DNA from: Phragmites australis
Lineage: Eukaryota; Streptophyta; Magnoliopsida; Poales; Poaceae
NCBI RefSeq assembly: GCF_958298935.1
Contig: NC_084938.1
Location: 27,757,501 to 27,821,500 of the forward strand
Direction: 5' to 3'
Length of the DNA stretch: 64,000 bases
Positions 22,848 to 34,100 of this stretch are shown piece after piece. How positions within the stretch are numbered: position 1 is the stretch's first letter; each line of letters begins with the position of its first letter. A program made the position numbers and the translations under genes. Under the pieces are notes generated by a model. That model was not told the DNA's origin. It worked only from the letters and a program-made list of their open reading frames with translations, and made no database searches.

Positions 22848-23724
22848 GTGGGCCCCATCTTGGCCACCACAGCCCCACTAACTCCACGTGGGGCCACCTG
22901 TCATAACTATTTTATAAATTGATCCAGTATGCCATAAAGGCATGGGTGCGAGTAGACGGGAAGGTCACGCACGAATGCCGGCCATGTTAAGGCCACCTTT
23001 AGTTATTTTAAAATTTTATTTTTTATTTTTATCTCTACCAACAACTCTATTTCTTACATTTTATTATTCTACTCATCTCTTTATATCCATGATCAAGCAG
23101 TGATGTAGCTCCCTCACCTGCCGCAGTTTTAATGTGTCTCCTCCTTGTTTCTCCATAGCGCACGATGCCTGAGTTGTTGGAGAGCGATGCGGGATGTTGG
23201 GAAACAAATGACGGGGCGGTGGAGGAAACAAATGACATGTGAATAGAGATATGTTAGGCTTTGCTGTCTTCATTGGAGCTATCCTAATGGGAAATAAAGA
23301 GATCCGATCTCAAAACTTAATTTATAACGTGACGTGTGGCTAAAAAATAGTTTCCTCACACCTGATTTTATTTGTTTTTATTATAATTTTTATGATAATT
23401 TTTGTCACTTATCAAATTATAAATTAGATCTAAATTCTAAATATATAAGACCAGAGTTTTTAATTATTTTCCATGCTAATGCTGTCCCTAATCCAAATGT
23501 CCTCTCTCTCATAATACACCTTAATTAATGGAGTAATTATTAATCAATGCGTTGCAAATTTGACCACCATTCGTGGGTCCCGCCAGTCAGGAAGCTCGGG
23601 AAACGACAACGCGCCCAGGGCCGTCGGATGCGCACAGATTAATGCGGCGGGGCCCTGTACAGGTCAGCAGGGTCCCCACCACGACCTGGTTGAGCGGTGG
23701 CCCCGGGCGTCGTCATGGTCCCAC
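22848..23724. promoter_or_regulatory. Cluster of class I TCP-binding motifs upstream of TCP gene
   Basis: Exact matches to the class I TCP consensus GTGGGNCC, or its reverse GGNCCCAC, occur at 22848 (GTGGGCCC), 22888 (GTGGGGCC), 23573 (GTGGGTCC) and 23717 (GGTCCCAC). A near match lies at 23671. They fall in the 1.05 kb before the start of a class I TCP gene, so direct self-regulation or regulation by other TCPs is a reasonable inference. Binding was not shown. Confidence 0.45.
22991..23284. mobile_element. Possible PIF/Harbinger-like MITE in TCP upstream region
   Basis: The sequence is bounded by TAA on both sides, with ends GGCCACCTTTAG and, inverted, GGATAGCTCCAATG. The inverted ends match only about half of their positions, so this is a candidate. 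It separates the distal from the proximal TCP motifs. Confidence 0.35.
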
Positions 23725-23898
23725 CGCACGATAAATCTAGGTCTCGCTCGACGCGCAGGCAGCGAGCCGTCCGAAGCACCCCCACCCCACCTCACCTCAC
23801 CTCCGCCCACGCGGCTGCCCGGGCCCGGGACGGGACGAGCGAGCACAAGCTTTCCAAGCCGAGCCCAACCAATCCAGTCCCGCTCTCCGATTTGCGCC

Positions 23899-24945
23899 AT
23901 GGAGGCGCAGGACAGGGCGGAGGAGGATGAGGGAGCGCGGCAACACGCGGGGGGCGGCGCGGCGGCGGTGGCGGCGGGCGTGGCGATGGGCGCAATCCCC
24001 ATGCACGGCTTCATCGTTCCCAAGCCGGAGCCGGTGGAGTTCTTCGGCGACATGGCCATGGTGCGCAAGCCGCCGCCGCGGAACCGCGACCGGCACACCA
24101 AGGTGGAGGGCCGCGGGCGGCGGATCCGCATGCCGGCGCCGTGCGCGGCCAGGATCTTCCAGCTCACGCGGGAGCTAGGGCACAAGTCCGACGGCGAGAC
24201 CGTCCGGTGGTTGCTGCAACAGTCGGAGCCCGCCATCATCGCTGCCACCGGCACCGGCACGGTCCCGGCGATCGCCACCACCGTCGATGGCGTCCTCCGC
24301 ATCCCCACGCAGTCCTCGTCCTCCTCCAGCCCCTCGTCTCTCGCCGTGGTCAACGGCGAGGAGTCGTCCGCCAAGCGCCGCCGGAAGCTGCAGCCCACGC
24401 GCGCAGCGGCCGGCGCGTCGCCACTCGCAACGGCGGCTCCCGCGGCATATTACCCGGTCATAGCCGATCCCCTCCTGCAAGGCACCGGCGGAGCGGCCAT
24501 CTCGGTGCCGAGCGGCCTCGCTCCCATCACCGCCTCTGGCGCTCACCAAGGGCTCGTCCCAGTCTTCGCCGTCCCGGCCGCCGGCAGCCCCGGGGGCAGT
24601 GGCGGCAACCGCATGATCCCGCAAGCCACCGCCGTGTGGATGGTCCCCCAGCCTGGCGCCGCGGCGGGCGCGGCCAACCAGCCCACGCAATTCTGGGCCA
24701 TCCAATCCGCGCCGCAGCTCATCAACCTTGCCGGCGCGCAGACCGCCGTGTTCCCCACGGCCCTCAACGTGGCCGGCTTCCAGCAGCAACAACCAATCTC
24801 TACTGTGGTCCACAACAGCAGCTCGCAGCAGCATCCGGGCTCCGGGTCCCACGAGCAGCAGCGCGGCGGCCGGAACGACGTGGACCACCCCGAGGAGGAG
24901 GACGACGACGACGAGCCGGTGTCGGACTCCAGCCCAGAAGAGTAG
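23899..24945 (+). CDS. Class I TCP transcription factor (TCP9/TCP19-like)
   Basis: This intronless 348-residue nuclear DNA-binding protein has its TCP domain at residues about 60-114. The basic region [19 protein letters not shown] (61-79) is followed by the helix-loop-helix with [20 protein letters not shown]. The short class I basic region and the trailing segment [20 protein letters not shown] (about 117-136) place it in class I, closest by motif to the TCP9/TCP19 group. [10 protein letters not shown] precedes the domain. A second basic patch, KRRRK, lies near residue 165, and the tail is Ser/Glu/Asp-rich. Class I TCPs regulate growth and proliferation genes through GTGGGNCC sites. The ATG at 23899 is chosen because it begins the conserved protein; the open frame continues to 23560, but that part is low-complexity and non-conserved. 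Orthology is not proven. Confidence 0.93.
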   Translation: MEAQDRAEEDEGARQHAGGGAAAVAAGVAMGAIPMHGFIVPKPEPVEFFGDMAMVRKPPPRNRDRHTKVEGRGRRIRMPAPCAARIFQLTRELGHKSDGETVRWLLQQSEPAIIAATGTGTVPAIATTVDGVLRIPTQSSSSSSPSSLAVVNGEESSAKRRRKLQPTRAAAGASPLATAAPAAYYPVIADPLLQGTGGAAISVPSGLAPITASGAHQGLVPVFAVPAAGSPGGSGGNRMIPQATAVWMVPQPGAAAGAANQPTQFWAIQSAPQLINLAGAQTAVFPTALNVAGFQQQQPISTVVHNSSSQQHPGSGSHEQQRGGRNDVDHPEEEDDDDEPVSDSSPEE

Positions 24946-25486
24946 AAACTCATCGCGCGGAGAACACTCCACCTCCACCATACGCCAGAAAGTCCAACCC
25001 CAAAGCTTAGGTTCCTTTTGCTCTAATTTAATCTTTTTTTCCCTTTCGCAATCCTCCTTGTCATGAACTAGTAATTACGTGATGCTTAGTCGTGTTGGTG
25101 CTTTTCGTCTTAGCTCAGTGACCCAGTGCTAGTGTTAGAGAGGAAGAGGAAAGAGGTAGAAGCAACATGCAGTGGAAATGAAGTGAGCAGCTGATTTATC
25201 AAGTCAAAATTAGGCCTAGGCCGATGTTATACTTTCTCTTCTTCTTTTTTCAAGCGACGTCCTCAGTCTTCCTCGTTCGGCATCTGACGGCGTTGCGCTC
25301 TTGTTCGACCTCTCGCTCCCTAGTGAGCCTCTTGTCGTGTCGGCTCCCCCCTTTCTTCGCTCGTCCCTGACTGCGGTTTTGCACCACGCCCCTGTGCCTG
25401 CCTCCTCCATTAGCTGATCTCCCTCTAAGTTCATCAATAGATAAATCTCCATCCGAAAGCCACCATTTTCAACTTTAGAGCACTAA
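24946..25486 (+). other. 3' flank of TCP gene
   Basis: This is probably the 3' UTR followed by unassigned sequence. A pyrimidine-rich segment at 25230-25400 has a short minus-strand frame of 78 codons with no recognised domain, which I do not call a gene. Confidence 0.4.
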
Positions 25487-25836
25487 GGTCATCTTCAGCA
25501 GCTATCTCAAATTTTTATTCTCAAAAATACTATTACAGCATCCCCTATCACTATTACAGCATCCCTTATTTTTTTCATCTCCAGCAGCTCCCCATTTCCT
25601 ACCTTTTAGTCCTCCTTTTGTCCCGACGCGTTTTTCTCCGGTCCCACTGTCAGGCCTGTGAACAGTGCGCTACAGTGATGCGTGCCGCTACAGTAGCCCG
25701 CAAAATACAGACCTCCCTCCGCAACACTGTAGCGTCACTGTTTTGACACTGTAGCACTGGATGAGATAGCGGACGACGATCCATTTCTAGTGCTACAATA
25801 CTGTAGCACTGGATACATTCATTGCTGGAGTTGGTC
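25487..25836. mobile_element. Tourist-like MITE rich in CACTGTAGC motifs
   Basis: TAA lies on both sides. The ends are GGTCATCTTCAGCAG and, inverted, GACCAACTCCAGCAA (imperfect, about 10 of 15). Inside, CACTGTAGC, GCTACAGT and ACACTGTAG recur in both orientations between 25660 and 25815, giving hairpin potential. No coding capacity is present. Confidence 0.6.
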
Positions 25837-26219
25837 TAACCACAATTGTCGTCACGTGTTCGTATACGTTCACACGGTTTGATCGCAACTCTAAAATTTA
25901 AACGTACCTTTGCAAATATAATCTCTCTTAGTGTGTGTTTGGCTTAGAGTCTTTGTTTAGATTTATACTTCTTAAAACTCAGAAGCCTAAATAAATAGGA
26001 TTGTTGAAAAAGTAGTTTCTGAAGAAACAAAATTCTATTTTATAGAAACAAACTAGAAGTTTGGAAGTTATTTAAGATGATATTTTCTGTTTTTTTATGC
26101 GGAGAAAGTTTAAAATGCGTTGTAAAAGGCAATAACTAAAATCCAAAATCTGTTTTTCAGAAAAAACAAAATCATTTTTTCAGCTAAAAATAAAAAATAA
26201 AACCCTAAACAAACAAAAG

Positions 26220-26710
26220 GATTGAGAAAACGGAAGCTTTTAGGCGACGAGGGGACGGGATGGGGTTTAGCCGAGCGGCGGGCACGTGCGTACGTGGGGG
26301 CAAAATTTAACGCACACGTCCGGGGCCGGAGGGTTTCTTTTAGCTTTCTATCCGGCGGGTGCGGCCGGAGCTGGTGGTGGGGCCCGGGCGCAAAGAGCGT
26401 GGGTCAGGTCAAATGGCCCCATCTCGGACCGTGTGGAGCCGGTTGGTGTGGGGACAGCTACCGCGCTGCCCATCACGTGATTGGTGCCGCCGCGGGCCAT
26501 GGTGGGGACCGCGGGCGCGGTAGGTGTGGGTCCCGCCCTTCAGCCTCGACACGTGTTTGGACCGGGTCAGATGGGCCTGGCGCGTGTGACGTGGGCCCCA
26601 CGAATATCCGGATCCCGAATCCAACTACCGGCTCCATTACAGTACAAGGTCCTTGATCCGTTACTACAGCTTTACAGCCGACATGCTAGTTCAACTATTA
26701 CTCCGCTCTA
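26220..26710. promoter_or_regulatory. GC-rich, motif-dense block without an adjacent gene
   Basis: This is a CpG-rich island in AT-rich surroundings. It holds CACGTG/CACGTGT-type ACGT motifs (for example near 26283, 26475 and 26551). Exact class I TCP motifs occur at 26377 (GTGGGGCC), 26526 (GTGGGTCC) and 26591-26601, where GTGGGCCC and GGCCCCAC overlap. It reads like a promoter or enhancer, yet no coding sequence follows on either strand for several kilobases. It may be a downstream element of the TCP gene, an orphan promoter, or part of a repeat. Confidence 0.35.
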
Positions 26711-26879
26711 GTACTAGTATAGTACTTACTCCATCTTGTTTGCGTCCAGTAGTACAAACCTTTTCTGTGCTCAGCCACGGGAATTTTTTAAATAATAATT
26801 ATTTTATTAGGAACTTGTAAAAATATAATTCAAATTTAAAAGATATAGGTTACACTTGGTACTTCGATTGTGAACTAGC

Positions 26880-29330
26880 ACCTATCAAAAATCGAAATAC
26901 CAATATTTCATTTGGCACCACCGGTGAGGGTATGTCCCGCAGCTAAATTGATGGCTCATCCTCCAACTCTATTGCTAGTTGACAATCAAAGTGCTTTACC
27001 AAGCCTTTTGTCCTTCCTCCTGTTATCGGAGGAGTTCTTCACTATCTTTCTCCTACCATGAGCTTATTTCTCCTCTCTGTAGTCTAATTGGCGGATCAAA
27101 GCTCACTTGGAGGATTTTGATCCAACAAAAAATTCATCTACGCTAAGGTAAACGTCCTACCATTTTTCTATTGTTTCCTAGTCCTAGGCGATCGCTATTT
27201 TGATTTGTATAAAAAAAACCCTAGTGATACTAGATTTAGATCTCGCTTTTGGGTGTTTTACGTGTTCAGGGTCATGCATGTCGTCCGAACGACTACGTAA
27301 AACATTCCCCTAGTCTTATAGAGTACTTTGGTACCCTTCGTCGCCGAAAAATTTGCCAAAGTCCTCGTCGGTGATCTCGTAAAGGTGTTGTCAACAAGGT
27401 CTGACGGTCTGACCGCCAATAGGATGGTTCAAAAATATGAGTCAACCCCATGGTTAAGGTCTAACCGCCACTAGAGCGGTCTGACTGTTGGTCGGTGGTT
27501 TGACCACAATCATGTCTGCAGTTTGATTGCTATAGGCCAAAACCTTCTACGCTGGCAGTCTAACCGTCACTTCAATGTCGATCTTATCGCCAGCCACTTA
27601 AAGCTATATGCACTTAGGTTGCATTATCCGGGGTTTCAAACTTCGAAACCCTAATCTTTTAGTGGTCTTTTGTAAGTGTTTTCGAAACACGTCGATTTGT
27701 TATTATCCAAGCATGCATCATTTGTACATTTTTCTATAGTTCATTTGTTTATAAATGCGTTCTTGATTCGTTTAGAGAGCGTTGCCCCGACGGTCCAAGC
27801 GAGTGAAAGAGATATCAGTCTACCTGAGTCATGTGAGTGTTGTGCCTGGGGTATCAAGCAACCGCCAGAGCAGCAAGGCAAGCATCTAAATATATTGTAC
27901 CCTTTTGTTGAATTGAATAGAGTCTAAATTGATAAGTCATTGCTTGTGTATATTTGCATGTTTAGTGAGTCATTGTCGGGTTTATATAGTAGAACCTATG
28001 TTGATTGCATTACCTCTATCTTTAGTTGTTGATTATTCATATTCTTGTAGTCTTGATAATATTGTTGATGTCTAACTCAAGAGTTATTTAAAATACTTAG
28101 CAATGTATATATTCTCGGTAGAAGTCGAGTAATGATTCAACCATTGTTCACGAGCTTATGGCTTACTTGTTGTCACAATTACAATGATAGTAATGTGGGA
28201 TCTATGAGATGTGAGAATGAGACGAGATATGGATAGTGCTATGGGTAGATCGGGAGTAGAATTTAGATGCCATAGATCATTTGCATCGGTTAAGCATTAT
28301 CCGTCAGTGCTGTTGGCTTTAGCACTATTCTTACAACTACATATTCGGGTAATGGACGAATGAGCTAAGTATCATACGCCGTGCTGACGCTTGCTGTGCA
28401 TCCCTATGTTGCGTAAGAAAAAATAAAGGAGAAGCAAGATGGCGAGGAGCCAGAGGTGTTCGGGACACGCTCGTGGTAACCCCGATGCAATAGGGGCATG
28501 TGCAAGTGGGTAGTTTCAGATATGCAAAAGGTTGTTTCGGGGGCTAAGAGGATGGACCCCCTATATGATGCAATAGGGGCATGTGCAAGTGGGTCATGTG
28601 GGTAAAGTTGTACCCCCTATATGATGTAAGAACAATTTAAATTACCACGTTTTCGGTCATGAGCATACTTTTGTTCATCCGTATCGATCGTAGAGTTTCT
28701 GAATTTGGAGATGTGGCATGGTATGTTGGGTATGGTTATTGAGAATTATTGATTACATAAGATGGTTCCTTTTACAGTTATGTGCAAGTTAATGTTGCAG
28801 GGGTAGATGTGCTCTGAGTTAAGTATAGATACTCACACATAGAAGTCTAGGTTCCTTATGTATATGAATTTACTTAACCTTACAGCCCACTAATTGCTAA
28901 TCACTTAAATGCATAATCTTTGGAGTCAGGTTATTTATATGTAACCATTATAGATTAAGTCTTACAAGTATCTTCGTACGTTTTTTCATGTTTCACAGGT
29001 GAGGAGGAGCTCGTATATGGCTACTCCACGTCTGATGATATAGGTGGCGGGAATGAATAGTGCAAGATACTTGTGTGACGTGCTTTTAGATGGAGCCTAA
29101 GGATATATGGTTTTACCTAACTTTTAGTGTTAGTAGATGTTACCATTCCGTTACGTACTTTCTCTATTCTTTTATTGTAAATTATTGGAAATGATGATAT
29201 TCTAATACTTGTAATATAAATTTAATTATTCGTTCTTTCTTAATTTTTGTTGTGATGTTATATGTTAGAAAGACATGTGTTTCGATCTTATCCACAAAAT
29301 ACGTGCTAGGACTACTATGGTGATATTCTG
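26880..29330 (+). mobile_element. Probable LTR or noncoding part of a gypsy-type element
   Basis: There are no usable frames. Repeated ggtctgaccg / cggtctgactg segments occur between 27410 and 27560. At 28485-28630 the phrases gatgcaataggggcatgtgc and accccctatatgatg each occur twice, marking an internal duplication of about 90 bp. Sequences with this vocabulary are common in gypsy-type LTRs of grasses. Ends and target duplication could not be placed, so the limits are approximate. Confidence 0.35.
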
Positions 29331-30230
29331 ATTAATCATTATAGTCATGATTATATAAATGATCGACTTGATAATTAATTAGAATATTATTTGGACAGTT
29401 TCTCATAAATGAACTCAAAATTAATTTTCATATGACACAAGAGGTCCTCGAAACTGATGATTTTGAAATTTTTACAACCGTTATATTGTCACCAATAGAA
29501 TTGATAATAATTTTCATCATCATTCTAAAATAGGATGGCTAAGACAAGCATGCAAAATCTTGATTTATCAAGATGCATAAAAATATTGTATATGCAATAT
29601 GTTTTATGGGATTGATGCATATATAATATAATCAAGATGATAAGAAAGAAAATTTCTTAAACATTTGATTGTCATATCCGTTGAATTTGGTGAGAAATAA
29701 ATATTTATTATCATTCTTAGTTTAGCACAAACTATTTAGATTGATATCTTTATAACTAAGTAAGATACGAGTTGAATAAAGATAAAAAATGTATTCATGA
29801 TCACCACGTATGTACTTATAAAGAGGATAATTATGGCTCAATTTAAATCCACAGTTAACGCATTGTGTCCAGCGATGATCATAACATTTCCATTTTTATA
29901 GTATGGAAATGTTTTTTCTCTTGAAAAATTATGTTAGTGGTAAACAAATTTCTTCTTCCACCTTATCACTTTTCATAAAATTTCTATATATATAAGAGGA
30001 AATTCTGTATGAATTTAACTTATATATAAAATACATACATGACCGATTTTCTTTATATCATGTTAGATTTGTGCACAGGGATTAAGGTAAATCATGAAAA
30101 GACCCTATTATTCTTTCATTCATTGTTATTATTAAGATGGTTGACTTGTTTACTCTATTGATTATGTGTATTTATATAGGGGCAAACTAAAAAAGTAGGG
30201 GTAAAAAGTTATCTTGGGGTTGTTGATGTA

Positions 30231-30293
<63 letters not shown>

Positions 30294-31149
30294 AGAGGGA
30301 TGGACTTATATTTAGTGAAAATAGTTAGATTGACTTATATAAGGGATCTGATGAAGTAAGTTATTATCGCTGGACGCGGCCAGCAAACTTGAACCTCGAT
30401 CTGATGCTCTGACGGTCTCTCAGTTTCTAATATTTGGCTTGTGTTCTTAATCCCCAAGCGGATGAGAATGGCTTAGCAATTTTGTTTTGCGGTTAATGAA
30501 CAGCCATGTACATGTTTGTTTTTTCATAATATCGCAATGGCTTTCTTTCTAGAAGTTTAGAGTATTGCCGGTGAGATCTGCTACCACACTCATCACCGAT
30601 CATACAACAAGGAAATCATGCAAGTCAGTACAATACGAATATATGTATGATAATCGATTCAATCATATACGGTATCAAATTAACCTATGGGCTTCAAATG
30701 TGTGGTAATATAGACAGCAAGATCTTTGTTTGGAAATAGAGTACGACCCAGCTTTGGAGATTTGAATTCAAATTCCAAATAGTTGCAAACATCTACAAAC
30801 CTCTTCCATCGGCTGGATTCAAACGCGCTTTCATTTTGCAAATTCTAATAAGTACACTTGCTCTTTGAATTTACTCGTATTTTTTCTCTGTACAAAACCT
30901 CATATATCCACACAATCTGCAATATGTATTTTTCTCTAGTATAATTTCTCATATGTCACTAACTAAAATTTAAATTACTAATATGCTATTAGACATATAA
31001 CTAAGATGATCCTACATGTTATTAATGTAGGATGACATGTTAGAGATTTATGAGTTTGAGCAATTGCCCTCCTCTCTACAATTTTGTTAAGCGGTTGCTG
31101 CTGGTCCTGCAGGCGGCAAATCTGGCGGCGCCGGCGGCGGGTGGTGGTG
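29331..31149. other. AT-rich intergenic DNA
   Basis: No gene or complete transposon was recognised. The stretch holds a long TA microsatellite at 30233-30289 and the 3' flank of the ABC transporter gene, which ends at 31150 on the minus strand. Confidence 0.6.
30233..30289. repeat. (TA)28 microsatellite
   Basis: This is an uninterrupted TA dinucleotide run of about 57 bp, likely to be highly polymorphic. Confidence 0.95.
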
Positions 31150-34100
31150 CTACCTGCGCTGGAACTTGAGGTACTTGATGGCGAGGAAGAAGAGGAAGGC
31201 GAAGAGGGCGATGACGGCGAGGTGGAGGCAGGTGACGAGCTCGAAGTAGCGGTCCTGCAGGCCCAGGTACCCCTCCAGGAACTCCCGCACCGTCTGCTCC
31301 CCGACCCCGGGCACGAGGATCAGCTCCGTCCGGTCCCCCAGCTGCGAGAACATCAGCCCGTACACCGTCCACGCCGCCGGGTCAGCCCAGTACACCCACC
31401 GCCACCACACCGGGATCATCTGCATCCGCAACATCCGCACCCGTCAGGTACGAGGGTTTGGTTTGGGGATTCTCCATCCCACAAAAGGAGCCTCTAATGC
31501 GATCCTTTTATCACCGCATTGTTGTAGCTAATGGATTATTCGATTTAGGGGAGCAAATGCTAGGGCAACTTAAGGTGAGTACCTCTCTTGCGAGGATGAA
31601 GCCGGAGAAGACGTTCCAGAAGATGAAGATGAGGAAGGACAGCCCCATGGCGATCTCGATGTTGGGCGTCAGGGCCACCGTCATCATCCCGTAGAGCGTG
31701 TAGTACATGAAGCTCAGCACCATGTACATGACGAACCAGAAGAACTTGGTCGCCGTCAGCTGGAAACCGATCATCGGGTACACGATCGATGAGAAGAATA
31801 GCACTTGGACGAACATGTAAGGTAATTCGACCGACACCTGCAACATGGGAACCTGGTTTAATATCCGTGCCGAGCATGCTGCATTCAGAACAACTGATAT
31901 TTTTAGACAGATCGATCAGTGAAGTATGCTGTTACCTGAGCGATGGCGTAGGCCATGGTGGAGTACATGCCTGCTGCTTTTTCTCGGTAGAGCACGACTC
32001 TCTCCATTGCCACGACTGGCTGTAGGATGCTGCAATTCATGAAACCCAGGAACAGTGCTGATCCATATACGACCCCTAGTATGTTGAATACATCTTGCTC
32101 GTCCTTTCTGTTGCATGTGAAATCCAAGTTAGATCTTATTGGGGCATGGACAAGTATTCAATAAAGAAAATCTTTAAGCATCAGAACGCCTCTTACATGG
32201 TTGAGCCAATTTTCCAGAATACGATTCCAAACATGATTGATATAGCAAAGGTGTTTATGAACCGAACAACATTGTGTTCTGAGTTTTTCCAATATGCACA
32301 ACTTTGCTTCCACAGGCAAGCCACACATTGCGTCCTGAAGTTTTGCCAATAACCGTGAGGGAAATGTAGATCCTCTGTGTTTGGTTCTGGTTTTTCTAAC
32401 TCATCAATTAGAAGCATGTTCTCCCTGCAGACACCATAAGAAATCAGTTAGATTCACTTTCACTATATTGTTTATACTAGCTAACATCAAAAGTGATTTT
32501 CAGCTTTATGATTGTACTACTTGGCGTACCTGTATAGGGAGGAGTTGCGATAAATTTCTGCATAGTCCACTCCAATCTCATATTCAGTTGTGTGTGAACT
32601 GATGTCTAACATCCATGCTGCTGGGTTTTGGCCCTTGTTGATTCTATGAACGCCAGTTATAGCCTGTGACAAAGTAATTTTAATATTTTCTTCACTCTGC
32701 GCCTTACAAATAAACATCCCTTTCAGGCAATCTTACCTCGAAATACTTTATCATGTTGCTAGAAAGTGGACCTAATGAACCACTGTATATGAGCTGACCT
32801 CCTCTTTTCATAAGCAGAAGCTGCAATTGGCAAAATTGACTTGAACACTCAGAAGGGTAATTTTGTAGTGCCTACTTGTATAAAAGGCCAGTTATCATGT
32901 AGTTCCTTGATCTTTTGCTACTTTAGGTCAAGTCTATGTTTAAGAACTCTATGCATACTACTATTTACTTCGCCAATTCGTTTTGCCGTTTAATTTTGGC
33001 AGGAAGCACGTTAATTTTTGTTGTGTAATTGACTAATTGATACCTCTTCACCTTGACATCACTTGAGTGCTGGACTATCATGTTTCTTTATTGCTTGTAT
33101 AGTTAATAGCACGTTAATTTTTGTTGTGTAATTGACTAATTGATACCTCTTCAACTCGACATCACTTGAGTGCTGGACTATCATGTTTCTTTATTGCTTG
33201 TATAGTTAATATTTTCCTCCCTATTTATATCATCTAAACTCTTCATACCTCATCAAAAGATTCAAATATCTCGGTGCTTGGCTGATGAATGGTGCAGACA
33301 ACAGTTCGTCCAGTGTCTACTGTTTTTCGTACTGTTCTCATGACAATTGCTGCAGCACGAGCATCCAAGCCAGTGGTTGGCTCATCCATAAATATAATCG
33401 AGGGACTAGCTACCAGCTCCACAGCTATTGTTAGTCTTTTCCGCTGCTCGGCTGACAGGCCAGTTGTCCCTGGGATGCCCACCATTGCATTCTTCAAGTC
33501 AGTGAGCTCAACTAGGCTCATGACTTCTTCGATAAACATCTGAAATGCATTTGAAGAGAAATCTTGTGTCAGATACCTGCTTCTAGCAATGATAAAGAGG
33601 GGGTGAGGTTGATGCACATACATCTCTTTGATGAGGTTTAACATTTGAAGGCAGACGAAGCCATGCAGAAAACTTCAGTGACTCGTAAACAGTGAGATTA
33701 GGTGAGTGAATGTCACTCTGCTCACAGTAACCTGAGACCCTTGAGAATGTCTCCTGCTTCTTAGGGTAGCCTGCTATCTTAATAGTCCCTTCAATGTATC
33801 CCCCAGTTTTTCTTCCAGCCAATACATCGAGTAAAGTTGTCTTGCCTGCACCAGTTATCCCCATCAGAGCTGTTAGCACTCCTGGCCTGAAAGCACCACT
33901 GACATCTTGTAGCAGCTGAAGCTTTTTCTCTGTTACTCCGTTTTTTGTCATCTCCTGGTGGAAAATGTGTATTCTTTTGGTCAATTGGTGACTGGAATTG
34001 ATGTGGCTATTAGGTAAGGTTTGAAGTGGTCAAGAGATTACCTTAGGCATGTCAACGAAATAGTTGATATGCTCAAAGACAAGGGAGAGGGGCCGAAATG

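Noticed and set aside
23560..23898. N-terminal extension of the TCP frame to an ATG at 23560
   Set aside because: The extra 113 residues are low-complexity and unlike TCP proteins; the conserved protein begins at 23899, and a TCP motif lies within the extension.
24141..25010. 289-codon + frame and 268-codon - frame over the TCP gene
   Set aside because: Out-of-frame shadows of a GC-rich coding sequence.
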